A stretch of 64,000 nt of DNA. Source: Candidatus Marimicrobium litorale. Lineage in GTDB: Bacteria > Pseudomonadota > Gammaproteobacteria > Pseudomonadales > Halieaceae. The notes beneath the pieces are model-generated. The model ran no database searches, was not told where the DNA came from, and saw only the letters and a list, made by a program, of their open reading frames with translations. The stretch is from assembly GCF_026262645.1 (NCBI RefSeq), contig NZ_SHNO01000001.1, positions 1,116,001-1,180,000 on the forward strand, given 5' to 3'. The position numbers and the translations under genes were made by a program. This document shows, piece by piece, positions 18,164 to 27,216 of the stretch. Positions within the stretch are counted from its first letter, which is position 1. Each line of letters begins with the position of its first letter.

Positions 18164-19549
18164 TCAAGCGTTGAGATACTTTTCCAAGGTCTGATTAAAA
18201 TGGCGAATACGCACTTCCTGATAGTTACCAAGAGTAACCGCCCCTTTCTTTGATGCCTTCAGGCCCCTCTGCACTTGTGGCAAGTTAGCCCCATCCTGAT
18301 TGAAGACATTTGACAGGCCCTCTCCCATCACCTCCGCAGCGTCACTAAACGGCTCGTCGATAGCGAGGCGGTGCGTTGGCGTATCTGGTGGAGGCTCAGT
18401 CCCCTCGGGGTATCGAGCTAGAATGAAAATATCCATGATAGAACTATCAACATCGTCGCCATTGGGACGGTGTCGATAACTGATCACATTCCCGTGTCCT
18501 GCCCACGGCGCAAAGTTGGGGAATAGGAGGTAAAGGGTGGAATCCATCAGCTCAGACATAGTCGACCGGTCAGAAAAATCCTCTCCGGATGCCTCGTTTA
18601 CGGAAGGCAGTGTAATTTCTGCGAGTTTCTCGCGGGCCGTCTGGTTTTTCGCCAAGTCGGGCCGCTCATCGCTGCCCGCCAGCTTCATCATCGCGTCCAT
18701 AGAATCCTGCTCAGTGAACTGATCAGCATGACTGGGGTTGGGCACCCCATAAGCGGTAATAGTGCGACTGACGTGATCGCCCCATACGTCGTATTGGGAA
18801 TTGTCAATCGCCTGAAATGGCATTAACTGAGGGTGAGTAGCAATAGCGTGATAGGACTCGATAAAGGCTTCGAGCGCTACTTTCCAGTTTGCTGCAATCA
18901 CTTTCTCGACGTGCAGAGCAACGAATCTGTGCTCATGTTTCCACTGATTCATGTGCTCAGGCAACACTTCAAGATACTCCTCCAGTGAAGGAGCGTTCTC
19001 GTCCATGTTGATAAATACCCAGCCACCCCATACGGACACCTTGACTTCAAGCAGTTTGTTTTCATCGGGCTCCATATGAGGAAAATCCCACTGACAGGGA
19101 GCGTGGTCAAAACTGCCATCAAGCTGCCAGGTCCAACCATGATAGGGACAGCGAATGTTATCCGCACCGTGCCCCGAGCCACGCTTCAACGCCCGGCCAC
19201 GGTGCAGACAGGAGTTGTAGTAGCCTTTTAGTTCGCCCTTTTCAGTGCGGGCAAGAAGGATTGAGTCGTTAACAATATCGTAAACAAAATAATCCCCAGG
19301 ATTCCGTACCCTATTTTCCCGACAGGCCACCTGCCAAGTCTTCCGCCACACTGTCTCCACTTCACGATCGAAAAAATCCTGTGAAATATAACGATCGACT
19401 GACAGGTCTTCAGATCCCAAATAGGTGTCAGTACTTTCTCTAAGAGCCGCCGGCACATCTACCCGCTCTTTATCTAGCAGATCCTGAAAGGTCTCTGCCG
19501 GATCACGCGCCGCAATTTGTTCCGGCGTCAGGTTTACTTTCTTGTTCAT
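18164..19549 (-). CDS. Rieske non-haem iron oxygenase, alpha subunit (R1)
   Basis: A 461-residue aromatic-ring-hydroxylating-type oxygenase. The Rieske [2Fe-2S] ligands are Cys114/His116 and Cys134/His137. The mononuclear iron ligands are His234 and His239, with Glu231 at the bridging position where naphthalene dioxygenase has Asp. It needs electrons from a ferredoxin or reductase; none is in this operon. GAGG lies seven bases before the ATG. It is closely similar in layout to the oxygenases at 42678 and 61408 (same EAF-[IM]-E-x-[YF]H motif). It could hydroxylate or O-/N-demethylate; the substrate cannot be told. Confidence 0.88.
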   Translation of the reverse strand: MNKKVNLTPEQIAARDPAETFQDLLDKERVDVPAALRESTDTYLGSEDLSVDRYISQDFFDREVETVWRKTWQVACRENRVRNPGDYFVYDIVNDSILLARTEKGELKGYYNSCLHRGRALKRGSGHGADNIRCPYHGWTWQLDGSFDHAPCQWDFPHMEPDENKLLEVKVSVWGGWVFINMDENAPSLEEYLEVLPEHMNQWKHEHRFVALHVEKVIAANWKVALEAFIESYHAIATHPQLMPFQAIDNSQYDVWGDHVSRTITAYGVPNPSHADQFTEQDSMDAMMKLAGSDERPDLAKNQTAREKLAEITLPSVNEASGEDFSDRSTMSELMDSTLYLLFPNFAPWAGHGNVISYRHRPNGDDVDSSIMDIFILARYPEGTEPPPDTPTHRLAIDEPFSDAAEVMGEGLSNVFNQDGANLPQVQRGLKASKKGAVTLGNYQEVRIRHFNQTLEKYLNA

Positions 19550-19570
19550 GGCAAAACCTCGTTTATTTCA

Positions 19571-20713
19571 CTAGCGCTGCAAAATGGTTACCGCACTGAT
19601 TCCTGGCGCACCGTATACATGGGTATACGCCAGCTTCGGATTATCAGGCACCTGGTGGTCACCCGCCTGCCCACGGAGCTGCAACACATTTTCATATACC
19701 TGCCGCAAGCCGGATGCACCAATAGGCTCTCCATTGGCTATGCACCCGCCGTCCGTATTGATGGGCATGCTTCCCTCGATGTGTGTTTCACCCGACTGTA
19801 TCAGTGTTTCCTGTTCACCGTGCTCACAGAAACCGTTCTCGGCCATGTGCATGATTTCAGCGCCTACCTCAGTATCCTGAAGCTGCATGACATCGATATC
19901 TTTTGGTCCTACGCCAGCCATTTCAAAAGCCGCTTTCGACGCGTCTACCGTTGGACCATCAACTTGCTGCAGCGCCTGACTAGGCGCAAAAACTTCGAAC
20001 GATCCAAAACGGCGAGACTTCATCGTGGCCCCCCTGAGATACACCGGTGTGTCAGTGTAAGTGTGCGCCTTATCGGCACTGCTCAAAATCAACGCAACGC
20101 CACCCTCTGAAGGCGAACAAAACATAAACTTGGTAAGCGGATTATTAACCATCATGGAGTTGGCAATCTCCTCTACACCTATAGGCTCCGTGCGCCACGC
20201 ATTAGGATTCCTTGAGCCATTGATAAACGATTTCTGCGCCACCTTCGACAGGGTATTTTCGCTAATGTTGTAATCACTCATATACTTCTGGATTTTCATG
20301 GCGAAGAACTGAGTGGTGAGCATCATACCGACCTCGCCGTACCATTCACCAAGTCCAAGTTCCTTTGGATCAGCGTTAAACGCACCTCGGTCATGCTTGT
20401 CAAAACCAGCAACGAGACCGAGATCATACTCACCTGATTTGATCGCATTGTAAGCAGATATCAGTGAGCTACCGCCCGTTGCGCAGCCATTGGCCACATT
20501 GATAAAAGGCAGGCCAGTCAGACCCAGTTCGTTCACCAGTGCATCTGCGCTGCCAGAACTGGCGCTGCCGCCGAAAGCAAACTGAATATCTTTCCACTCA
20601 ACCCCTGCATCCTGCAGCGCGAGACGGGCCGCAAAAGCGCCCTGCTGCAGACCGCTGCGGGAGGGAGTGCGTCCGAAAGGATGTATTCCGATTCCAACTA
20701 TTGCTACGTCCAT
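19571..20713 (-). CDS. Thiolase-fold protein, probable DUF35-partnered aldolase or thiolase
   Basis: A 380-residue SCP2-thiolase/Ltp-type protein. Cys77 lies in NGCATGGSS, where thiolases hold the nucleophile. The loop that is HDCF in SCP2 thiolases reads QDTE (279-282), and GHPxGxSG reads GEPIGASG (328-335), losing that His. The C-terminus has THVYGAPG with Tyr367. These changes, and the adjacent DUF35 gene 32 bases upstream, resemble steroid side-chain Ltp2/ChsH2-type retro-aldolases more than thiolases. It probably shortens a CoA-bound side chain made by the ligase in the same operon. Aldolase against thiolase is not settled. Confidence 0.8.
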   Translation of the reverse strand: MDVAIVGIGIHPFGRTPSRSGLQQGAFAARLALQDAGVEWKDIQFAFGGSASSGSADALVNELGLTGLPFINVANGCATGGSSLISAYNAIKSGEYDLGLVAGFDKHDRGAFNADPKELGLGEWYGEVGMMLTTQFFAMKIQKYMSDYNISENTLSKVAQKSFINGSRNPNAWRTEPIGVEEIANSMMVNNPLTKFMFCSPSEGGVALILSSADKAHTYTDTPVYLRGATMKSRRFGSFEVFAPSQALQQVDGPTVDASKAAFEMAGVGPKDIDVMQLQDTEVGAEIMHMAENGFCEHGEQETLIQSGETHIEGSMPINTDGGCIANGEPIGASGLRQVYENVLQLRGQAGDHQVPDNPKLAYTHVYGAPGISAVTILQR

Positions 20714-20745
20714 TACTTTCTCTCTCGTAAAATACGTTTACAGCT

Positions 20746-21171
20746 TCACGCTGCAGGGCGGAAGAAGAAACTGATGACCTCGTCACCGTTTTCCTCGGTA
20801 CGGAATGGCTCGAATACAACCTCCATATTCATACCGATTGCTAACTTGGCCGGGTCATTTTCAGTAAGACGCCCCTCCACACGAACACCTCCGGGGAGCT
20901 CGACATACCCCACACCGTACGGTTGGAATGTCTCGGGCGTCTCGCCGCTTTTATAGGGTGTCTTGGGCATAAACTGCTGTACCGTCCAGGTCCAAAGCGT
21001 TCCGTGACCGGGCAGTTCCTCGACGACTACGTTCTGTCCGGAACAGGCAGAGCAGGATTCAGATACGGGGAATGTCGCAATACCACAATCCTGGCAGCGG
21101 CTACCCAGTAGGGCGGGATTCTTGGACGGCCACGTAAACAAGCCCTCCGCTATCGGCACTTGATTGCTCAT
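20746..21171 (-). CDS. Zn-ribbon OB-fold (DUF35) protein, thiolase/aldolase partner
   Basis: A 141-residue protein with an N-terminal rubredoxin-like zinc ribbon (CQDCG and CSACSG pairs) and a C-terminal OB-fold (LPGHGTLWTWTVQQF, YGVGYVELPGGVRVEG). Such DUF35 proteins form complexes with thiolase-fold enzymes and complete their active sites or CoA binding, as in steroid side-chain retro-aldolases. Its gene directly precedes the thiolase-fold gene. This pairing is the strongest functional hint in the operon. Confidence 0.86.
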   Translation of the reverse strand: MSNQVPIAEGLFTWPSKNPALLGSRCQDCGIATFPVSESCSACSGQNVVVEELPGHGTLWTWTVQQFMPKTPYKSGETPETFQPYGVGYVELPGGVRVEGRLTENDPAKLAIGMNMEVVFEPFRTEENGDEVISFFFRPAA

Positions 21172-21236
21172 GATGTGTATTGGTTACTCCTGGTTGTACT
21201 ACTTGTTTTTGCAAATCGCGGGGCAGCTCTCTCGAA

Positions 21237-22670
21237 CTAGATTGTCAGGCCCGGCATCCAGTTTGCGTGAAATCCGTTAGGCACGCGCGTAGGAATATAA
21301 ATTTTTGCAAGAGGCCCACGCTCTATATCACCAGCACTGAGAATAGACATGAAAGCACCCTCCTCCGGGTGGCTAACAAAGGTCATCAGGTAGCCGTCCT
21401 CCTCACGCTCACTGTCCGGATTCGGCACGTGAACAGGCTCACCGGCGTTAGCACCCTTTCCGTAATCCCAAAACCGGGTATCGCCAGTATCCATGTCATA
21501 TCGAATAACGCCGTTGTAGTCATGATTAGGACCATCCCATTCGCTGTTGTCTGAAGCTGCAGCGAACGCGTAGCGGTACTGCAGTCCACATAAGCGATCG
21601 TCTGCGCGTCCGAACTCACAGTAGGTAGGACCGAGTTTCTCATCGGTAACCTCACCCGTTTTCAGATCGAGCGTCATACGGTGCATATTGCGGGTCTGAC
21701 GTTCCAGTCCGCTATTGGGGTCATTGGAAAAAGGCGGAGTGGCCATCCACACGTAATCTACATAAAGCTTGCTGCCGCTCTGGAAACCATTAGTGAAATG
21801 CCAACTAAAAAACGTTGGCTTTTCAAACCAGACTGGATCGCCCCCATCTCGGGGTATGGCACAAATACGGCTGGGACGCTCACCGTGCCAGATAAAAGGA
21901 TTACCGCCGGTCATACCGGCCTCAAGATTGGTAAATGCGGGCGGGTAAAATATCACCACGTAATCGCCACAAATCTGCATATCGTGCATGACAGCGCGAT
22001 CCGGCATATCCACCACACGAGAGAGGGTCTGGCGACCATTCTTATCCATGATGCGCAGGGTGTAGTACGGTGCATCCCAGCGCTGGGTGCAGGTGATCAA
22101 CTCACCCGTGCGTCCGCAAATTTTCGGGTGTGCGGTTAGCCCATCTCCGGGCATCAGGGCGCCGTCATAATCCCATTCGCCTACCGTGCTAAGGTCTGCT
22201 TTCAACTCGTAAGCACTGCCTACCTCCCACAGAGCCAGCAGCTTCTCGCCGTGATAAACAATATTGGTATTAGCCAGATTTTTCATCGGACTGCCCGGCC
22301 CACCCGCCGCGAGAGTTTCCTCATCCGGCATACGAATTTTTCCAACACTGCCGTAGCAAGAGCGGCCGAGCTGTTCCTCTACAAGAAAACCTGCAGTGCG
22401 CACCCAGCGGTTGCGATAGTGCACTCGACCACCCTTGAAATAGACCGCATGTACCATGCCATCGCCGTCTGCAGGGTAGACGTAGTGATCAGGCTGCCAC
22501 GCTATATTAGGGCCATTGCGCATAAAAGCCCCAATCAGATTCTCGGGAACCTTGCCTTCTACACGCAACCCTCCGTCGCCCTCGTCCCATTCATGCTCCT
22601 CTAGCACAGGCGCATAATTCGCCTGCAGATAGGGCGATATACTGAGATCAATTGAGGGGCGGCTGGTCAT
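21237..22670 (-). CDS. Carotenoid oxygenase family protein (CCO1)
   Basis: A 477-residue seven-bladed beta-propeller non-haem iron oxygenase of the carotenoid cleavage/lignostilbene dioxygenase family. All four iron-ligand histidines are present: His181 (TAHPK), His229 (MHD), His291 (SWHF) and His468 (GFHANW). Enzymes of the family split an alkene C=C bond with O2 into two carbonyls. The longer frame starts at 22763 but would overlap the upstream paralog by 76 bases, so I chose ATG 22670, 17 bases after that gene. It is a tandem paralog of the gene at 22688. Substrate unknown: stilbenoid, phenylpropenoid or apocarotenoid are options. Confidence 0.86.
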   Translation of the reverse strand: MTSRPSIDLSISPYLQANYAPVLEEHEWDEGDGGLRVEGKVPENLIGAFMRNGPNIAWQPDHYVYPADGDGMVHAVYFKGGRVHYRNRWVRTAGFLVEEQLGRSCYGSVGKIRMPDEETLAAGGPGSPMKNLANTNIVYHGEKLLALWEVGSAYELKADLSTVGEWDYDGALMPGDGLTAHPKICGRTGELITCTQRWDAPYYTLRIMDKNGRQTLSRVVDMPDRAVMHDMQICGDYVVIFYPPAFTNLEAGMTGGNPFIWHGERPSRICAIPRDGGDPVWFEKPTFFSWHFTNGFQSGSKLYVDYVWMATPPFSNDPNSGLERQTRNMHRMTLDLKTGEVTDEKLGPTYCEFGRADDRLCGLQYRYAFAAASDNSEWDGPNHDYNGVIRYDMDTGDTRFWDYGKGANAGEPVHVPNPDSEREEDGYLMTFVSHPEEGAFMSILSAGDIERGPLAKIYIPTRVPNGFHANWMPGLTI

Positions 22671-22687
22671 AATCTGCAAGACCTCTG

Positions 22688-24097
22688 CTAACCGAGGGTC
22701 AGGCTCTGCATCCAATTGGCGTGAAAGCCGTTGGGCACGCGAGAAGGAATGCGCACCTTGCACAGCGGACCATTATCAAAATCGCCCGCACTCAGAATCG
22801 ACAGATACTGACCCTCCTCCGGATTGTGCACAAAGCACATGATCCAGCCATCTTCCTCGCGATCGCTGTCGGGATTCGGTACATGCACAGGCTCACCTGC
22901 ATTGGCCTCAGGGCCATATTCCCACAGCTTGGTCTCACCCGTTTCGAAATCGAAACGGCCCGTGCAATTATAACCGTGGGCATCACCCCAATCCCGGTTA
23001 GACGATGCGGCAAAACCGTAACGATATTGCTTACCCATACGACGCTCATCAACCCGAGAGAACTCACAGAATACGTCTGAAACCTGCTCGTTGGTGACCT
23101 TTTTAGTTGTGGGATCCAGTGTCATACGGTACATACGGCGCGGCTGCTTTTCCACGCCGGTGCCCTGGGCCTGAGAGAAGGGAATAGAACTAATCCATAC
23201 GTAGTCGATAATAATTTTACCGCCGACTTCGAAGCCATTGCAGTAGTGCCAGCTGAAAAAGGCATCAGTTTCAAAGATCATGTTCTTGCCCTTGCCGTCC
23301 CGGGGAATCACGATGATTTTGCTGCCACGCTCCGGCTCCCAGTGGAAGGGATCTTCGCCTTTCATCGCTTGCTCTAAACTGTGGAAAGCGGGAGCGTAAA
23401 AAATAATAATGTGGTTATCGGTGATTTGAAGATCGTGAATGATACCTTTGCGCTCAAATTCTACGGGGATAGTCCGCATATGCTTGCCCGCCTTATCAAA
23501 GACCTGTACCCAATAGTTGGGGCTGTCCCAGCGCTGCGTGCAAGAAATTAACTGTCCGGTGTCCGGACACACTTTCGGATGAGCGGTCAGGGCATCACCC
23601 GCTTGCAATGCGCCATCGTAGTCGTACAGGCCAACCGTGGACAGATCATTATTTAACAGGTGAGGGAAACCGCCCTCCCACATAGTAAAGAGCTTTTCAC
23701 CGTGGTAAATAATATTGGTATTCGCTGTGTTGCGAATCGGGCTCGGTTCACCACCGGCATCAATCACTTCCTGGGGCACAGGCAAGAGCTTACCGACACT
23801 GCCATAGATCGTCTTGCCGAACTTGCGTTCTGTTTTCAGGTGGCTGGTCTCTACCCAGCGATTCTTGTATTCGACATGACCGTCCTTGAAATACACCGCG
23901 TGCACCATCCCGTCTCCGTCGAGGGGATACACGTAGTGATTGGGCTGGTAAGCGACGTTGGCACCATCGCGCATGAACGCGCCAACCAAGCTCTCGGGTA
24001 CCTTGCCCTCGATAACCAGATCATTCTCGCCCCAGTCAGACTCTTCTTCAACGGGAGCATAATTGCCCTGCAAATAGGGAAAAGCACTTAAATCCAT
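22688..24097 (-). CDS. Carotenoid oxygenase family protein (CCO2)
   Basis: A 469-residue paralog of the neighbouring CCO1 and first gene of the nine-gene operon. The four iron histidines are His173, His221, His284 and His459. Both share the FxxxGxNxxYQPxHYVYP-like N-terminal blade and the PVHVPNPDS-[ED]-REEDG segment near the C-terminus, which set this pair apart from the other two family members at 44955 and 47570. GAGGTGATG precedes the ATG. An operator copy lies 80 bases upstream. Two adjacent intact copies suggest two related substrates or successive cleavages. Confidence 0.86.
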   Translation of the reverse strand: MDLSAFPYLQGNYAPVEEESDWGENDLVIEGKVPESLVGAFMRDGANVAYQPNHYVYPLDGDGMVHAVYFKDGHVEYKNRWVETSHLKTERKFGKTIYGSVGKLLPVPQEVIDAGGEPSPIRNTANTNIIYHGEKLFTMWEGGFPHLLNNDLSTVGLYDYDGALQAGDALTAHPKVCPDTGQLISCTQRWDSPNYWVQVFDKAGKHMRTIPVEFERKGIIHDLQITDNHIIIFYAPAFHSLEQAMKGEDPFHWEPERGSKIIVIPRDGKGKNMIFETDAFFSWHYCNGFEVGGKIIIDYVWISSIPFSQAQGTGVEKQPRRMYRMTLDPTTKKVTNEQVSDVFCEFSRVDERRMGKQYRYGFAASSNRDWGDAHGYNCTGRFDFETGETKLWEYGPEANAGEPVHVPNPDSDREEDGWIMCFVHNPEEGQYLSILSAGDFDNGPLCKVRIPSRVPNGFHANWMQSLTLG

Positions 24098-24177
24098 GAC
24101 ATCACCTCAGAGTTATTGCCCGCTACCCGGAACCGGAGAAGTAAGCGATTCCGATACTAGCACCCTGCCAAACTAAA

Positions 24178-24199
24178 AAACAGTCTCGTTTGTTTCTTT
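24178..24199. promoter_or_regulatory. Regulon operator copy 2
   Basis: Left half-site AAACAGTCT is close to consensus; the right half TGTTTCTTT is the weakest of the set. It lies between the divergent nine-gene operon (ATG 24097) and the NTF2-fold gene (ATG 24259). Confidence 0.6.
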
Positions 24200-24258
24200 T
24201 CTCGCCGGGTGGCGTTAAAGTAATAATTCGCAACCCCATAATAGAACGGACAGCGCTA

Positions 24259-24687
24259 ATGAACCCGATAGAAGACGAAATCGCCCTGAGAAACCTGATG
24301 GCCCGCTACTGCGATGCGGTCAACCGTGTCGATGCGGACGCCTGGATCGCCACCTGGTCGGAAGATGCGGTATGGAACCTCCTCGGCAATCCGGTCGGTG
24401 GTAAGGACAATATCCTGGCCTTGTGGAAGCAAATGATAAGCAGCTTTGAGTTTGCCCTCATGATGCCCAGCTCCTGCCTGTTCGAAATATCAGGTGACAC
24501 TGCCAGCGGCCACTGGTATCTCCATGAGTACACCCGCGATCCCGAGGGCAATGCCAGCACCGTGTTAAGTCGCTATAACGATACCTACGTCCGGCAGGAT
24601 GAACAGTGGCTGTTCCAATCTCGTGACTACAGTTTTATTTATAACGGCCCAGGGGATATGAGCGGCGACTATACACCGCCCGCATAA
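24259..24687 (+). CDS. SnoaL/NTF2-fold protein lacking the dyad histidine
   Basis: A 142-residue SnoaL-like protein. It keeps the Asp of the LinA/scytalone-dehydratase-type dyad (Asp25 in VNRVDADAW), but the aligned His position holds Met68 (ALMMPSSCLFEI), so the usual acid-base pair is incomplete. The start is ATG 24259; upstream extension to TTG 24190 would run through the operator and is rejected. It is followed 131 bases later by an SDR gene and shares the operator region with the large minus-strand operon. It may be a binding or accessory protein, or use other residues. Confidence 0.68.
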   Translation: MNPIEDEIALRNLMARYCDAVNRVDADAWIATWSEDAVWNLLGNPVGGKDNILALWKQMISSFEFALMMPSSCLFEISGDTASGHWYLHEYTRDPEGNASTVLSRYNDTYVRQDEQWLFQSRDYSFIYNGPGDMSGDYTPPA

Positions 24688-24818
24688 TCCAGCGGAACCG
24701 GGGCGCCTGTGCAGTTAAGCTGTGCATGCACCATCTGTTGTTCTGGCGGACAGCAAACTGGACGACAGGCAGTGCCCTGCCCCCGCACACCATGAAACGC
24801 CAGTCAGGGAGAAACACC

Positions 24819-25589
24819 ATGGCGGGACGAGTACAGGATAAGGTAACGGTTATCACCGGGGGGGCATCCGGCATAGGTGAAGGGATGGTCAGACGCTTCT
24901 GTGCCGAAGGGGGTAGAGTGCTGCTTGCTGACGTAGACGCTGATGCCGGCCAACGCGTCGCCGACGAATGCGACGCCCGCTTCGTGCACCTGGATGTGAG
25001 CAGTGAATCCGGCTGGGGTGCCCTGGAAACACTGATTAGCTGCGACTATGGCCGCCTCGATATACTGCTCAATAACGCCGGCATTGTGGCTGAGAAATCG
25101 ATTCTCGAGATTGACCTCGACACCTGGAACCGTTTGCTGTCTATCAATCTGACAGGCGTGATGCTGGGCTGCCGCAGTGCCGTAAGGCTGATGCGCAATA
25201 ACGCAGGAGGCAGCGGAGGCTCCATCGTCAACACCGCATCCACCACTTCTTACCTGGCCATCCCCGATGTCGCCTATACGACATCTAAAGCAGGCGTGGT
25301 CGGGCTCACCAAATCTGTCGCGGTGCAGTGCGCCACAGAGGGCCTCAATATCCGGGTCAACTCTATTCACCCCGGCGCCACCCTTACCAACATTCTCAAA
25401 ACCGCGCTGGATGCAACGCCGACACTGGCAAAAAGCTTCAACCGAATGTCCCCCATGGGGCGTATGGGTAGAGTAGAGGAAGTCGCTGCCATGGCCTTGT
25501 TTCTCGCCTCGGACGAAGCAAGCTTTTGCACCGGAGGACAATTTCCTGTGGAAGGCGGAACCGTCAGCGAGCACCCGAGAATGGGTTAA
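24819..25589 (+). CDS. SDR family NAD(P)-dependent oxidoreductase
   Basis: A 256-residue classical SDR with TGGASGIG, ADVDADAG (an acidic turn favouring NAD), NNAGIV, catalytic Ser region NTASTTS and YTTSK. ATG 24819 has AGGGAGA upstream; the longer frame from 24726 adds a low-complexity leader unlike SDRs and is rejected. It follows the NTF2-fold gene and ends in a hairpin before the convergent MDR gene. Substrate unknown. Confidence 0.85.
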   Translation: MAGRVQDKVTVITGGASGIGEGMVRRFCAEGGRVLLADVDADAGQRVADECDARFVHLDVSSESGWGALETLISCDYGRLDILLNNAGIVAEKSILEIDLDTWNRLLSINLTGVMLGCRSAVRLMRNNAGGSGGSIVNTASTTSYLAIPDVAYTTSKAGVVGLTKSVAVQCATEGLNIRVNSIHPGATLTNILKTALDATPTLAKSFNRMSPMGRMGRVEEVAAMALFLASDEASFCTGGQFPVEGGTVSEHPRMG

Positions 25590-25604
25590 TAGAACGCCTG
25601 GCTG

Positions 25605-25631
25605 CTCGACCGTTTTGCATCAGCGGTCGAG
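25605..25631. terminator. Hairpin between convergent genes
   Basis: A perfect eight-base stem CTCGACCG/CGGTCGAG with an 11-base loop lies between the ends of the SDR (25589) and MDR (25689) genes, followed by TTCTTC on the plus strand. It is a plausible bidirectional terminator, though the U tract is weak. Confidence 0.5.
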
Positions 25632-25688
25632 TTCTTCGGTGCGGGCCCGTCGTTTTATCCGGCCGCCTGCTCTCGTCGAGGAGAAGCG

Positions 25689-26705
25689 CTATTCTTCCGG
25701 TATGCGAATTACCAGCTTACCCTGATTGGAGCCATCAAAAAGGCGCAGGAAGGTTGGCAGGATATTATCGAGTCCGTCGACGATTTCCTCCCTGAACTGC
25801 AACTTGCCTGCAACTACCCATTCAGCAAGTTGAGCAATACCCTCGGGAAAACGATCCATGTAATCGATGACTGTAAAGCCCTGAACAGTGACGCTCTCTG
25901 CAACCAGCTGCCACAAGTTCGTTGGACCCGGTGCGTCGGGGACGTTATAGGTGGAAATCCAGCCGCAAACGGCGACACGGGCAAACTTGTTAAGGCACAA
26001 CAAAGCGGCATCGAAGATTTCGCCGCCGACATTGTCGAAGTAAACATCGACACCCTTGGGGCATGCAACACGAATCGCCGCCTCGTAATCGCCACATTGC
26101 TTGTAGTTGATCACCGCGTCGAAACCAAGATCCTCTTCCAGCCAGCGACACTTGTCATCCGTGCCAGCCATACCGACCACGCGGCAGCCCTGCATCTTGG
26201 CAATCTGGCCCACAACAGAACCCACGGCACCCGCGGCGGCGCTCACCAGCACGGTATCGCCGGCCTTGGGCCTGCCGACGTCAAGCAGTCCGAAATACGC
26301 TGTCAGACCTGTCGGGCCGAGTACGCCCAAATAGGTACTAAGAGGAATGCCCGCTGCTTCATCGAGTTTATTCAGCATGACACCGGGAACTCTGGTGTAA
26401 GCTTCCCAGGCTCCTACTGTCATCGCTACATCGCCTTCGGCAAAGTCGGGGCTGTCGCTTTTAACCACCCGTCCGATCACCGAGCTGCGCACCGCGTCAC
26501 CAAGGGCAATGGGCTCAATATAATTCGGGTCGTCACCCATCCAACCGCGAATGGCAGGATCGAGTGAAATGTAGAGGTTCTTCAGCACAACCTCGCCATC
26601 TGCGGGCTCAGGCACGGGCACGTCACGGGCGGGTACATTGCTGGAGTCGGGGGCGCCTGCGGGGCGCGAGGCCAGATAGTATTGGCGATTCATCAAGGTA
26701 GTCAT
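25689..26705 (-). CDS. Zinc-independent MDR NADP-dependent oxidoreductase (CurA/LTB4DH-like)
   Basis: A 338-residue medium-chain reductase of the leukotriene B4 12-hydroxydehydrogenase/curcumin reductase type. It has no zinc-binding cysteines, carries the GPTGLTAYFGLLDVG motif, the nucleotide loop SAAAGAVGSVVGQIAK and the family C-terminus (REEIVDGLDNILPTF, NQGKLVIRI). Members reduce the C=C bond of alpha,beta-unsaturated ketones or aldehydes with NADPH. Such enones would be expected after alkene cleavage or alcohol oxidation in this island. It is divergent from the ABM operon across operator copy 3, which lies 25 bases from its ATG. Confidence 0.86.
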   Translation of the reverse strand: MTTLMNRQYYLASRPAGAPDSSNVPARDVPVPEPADGEVVLKNLYISLDPAIRGWMGDDPNYIEPIALGDAVRSSVIGRVVKSDSPDFAEGDVAMTVGAWEAYTRVPGVMLNKLDEAAGIPLSTYLGVLGPTGLTAYFGLLDVGRPKAGDTVLVSAAAGAVGSVVGQIAKMQGCRVVGMAGTDDKCRWLEEDLGFDAVINYKQCGDYEAAIRVACPKGVDVYFDNVGGEIFDAALLCLNKFARVAVCGWISTYNVPDAPGPTNLWQLVAESVTVQGFTVIDYMDRFPEGIAQLAEWVVAGKLQFREEIVDGLDNILPTFLRLFDGSNQGKLVIRIPEE

Positions 26706-26730
26706 CCGTGCAAGATACCGACTAACAAAA

Positions 26731-26752
26731 AATCAGTCAACCCTGATTGTTT
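26731..26752. promoter_or_regulatory. Regulon operator copy 3
   Basis: AATCAGTCA, spacer ACCC, TGATTGTTT: the right half fully matches consensus and the left differs at one base. It lies between the divergent MDR (26705) and ABM (26830) genes. Confidence 0.75.
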
Positions 26753-26829
26753 TAGTATGCCCACTCTGCTAATGTTCACGGGCTTTTCTTTAACGACTCC
26801 AGACCCTATTTGCCGCGCAGGATACTGCC

Positions 26830-27174
26830 ATGACGATACTCATTAACGGCTCCCTTCATCTTCCCGCCGGGGAACGAGAAAAAGCGCTCGCCGAAACGGC
26901 CGCACTGGTCGAAGAAACACGCAGTCAGCAAGGCTGCAAACACTATGTTTGGTCTGCTGATCCTACGTCCGATACCCGCGTTTACGTTTACGAGAATTGG
27001 GACTCCATCGAGGACCTTGCTGCGCACCTGGCAGGCCCTTACTACCAGAACATGCTCGCCTCACTGGGCAAGTATGGCGTTAGCGACACGCAGGTGTCCA
27101 AATTCAAGATCGCACTGGAAGAACCCGTGTACGATCCGGAAGGTAAACCGAGAGCGGATTTCTTCACCGAGTAA
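26830..27174 (+). CDS. Antibiotic-biosynthesis-monooxygenase (ABM) domain protein
   Basis: A 114-residue dimeric alpha-beta barrel protein of the ABM/YgiN type (about residues 1-95): GSLHLPAGEREKALAETAALVEETRSQQGC followed by a beta strand and VYENWDSIEDLAAHL. Relatives oxidise quinols or aromatic compounds without a cofactor, or simply bind them. It is the first gene of an operon with the molybdopterin oxidoreductase, LLM flavoprotein and aldehyde dehydrogenase. An electron-transfer or aromatic oxygenation role is inferred, not shown. Confidence 0.75.
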   Translation: MTILINGSLHLPAGEREKALAETAALVEETRSQQGCKHYVWSADPTSDTRVYVYENWDSIEDLAAHLAGPYYQNMLASLGKYGVSDTQVSKFKIALEEPVYDPEGKPRADFFTE

Positions 27175-27216
27175 ACCACGAATCAAGTCACGCGCTCATG
27201 CATGGAGTCACTTGCT

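Noticed and set aside
24804-25574. 256-codon minus-strand frame opposite the SDR at 24819
   Set aside because: Antisense shadow of a clear SDR gene; no domain features.
25830-26567. 245-codon plus-strand frame opposite the MDR reductase
   Set aside because: Antisense to a complete MDR gene with all family motifs.
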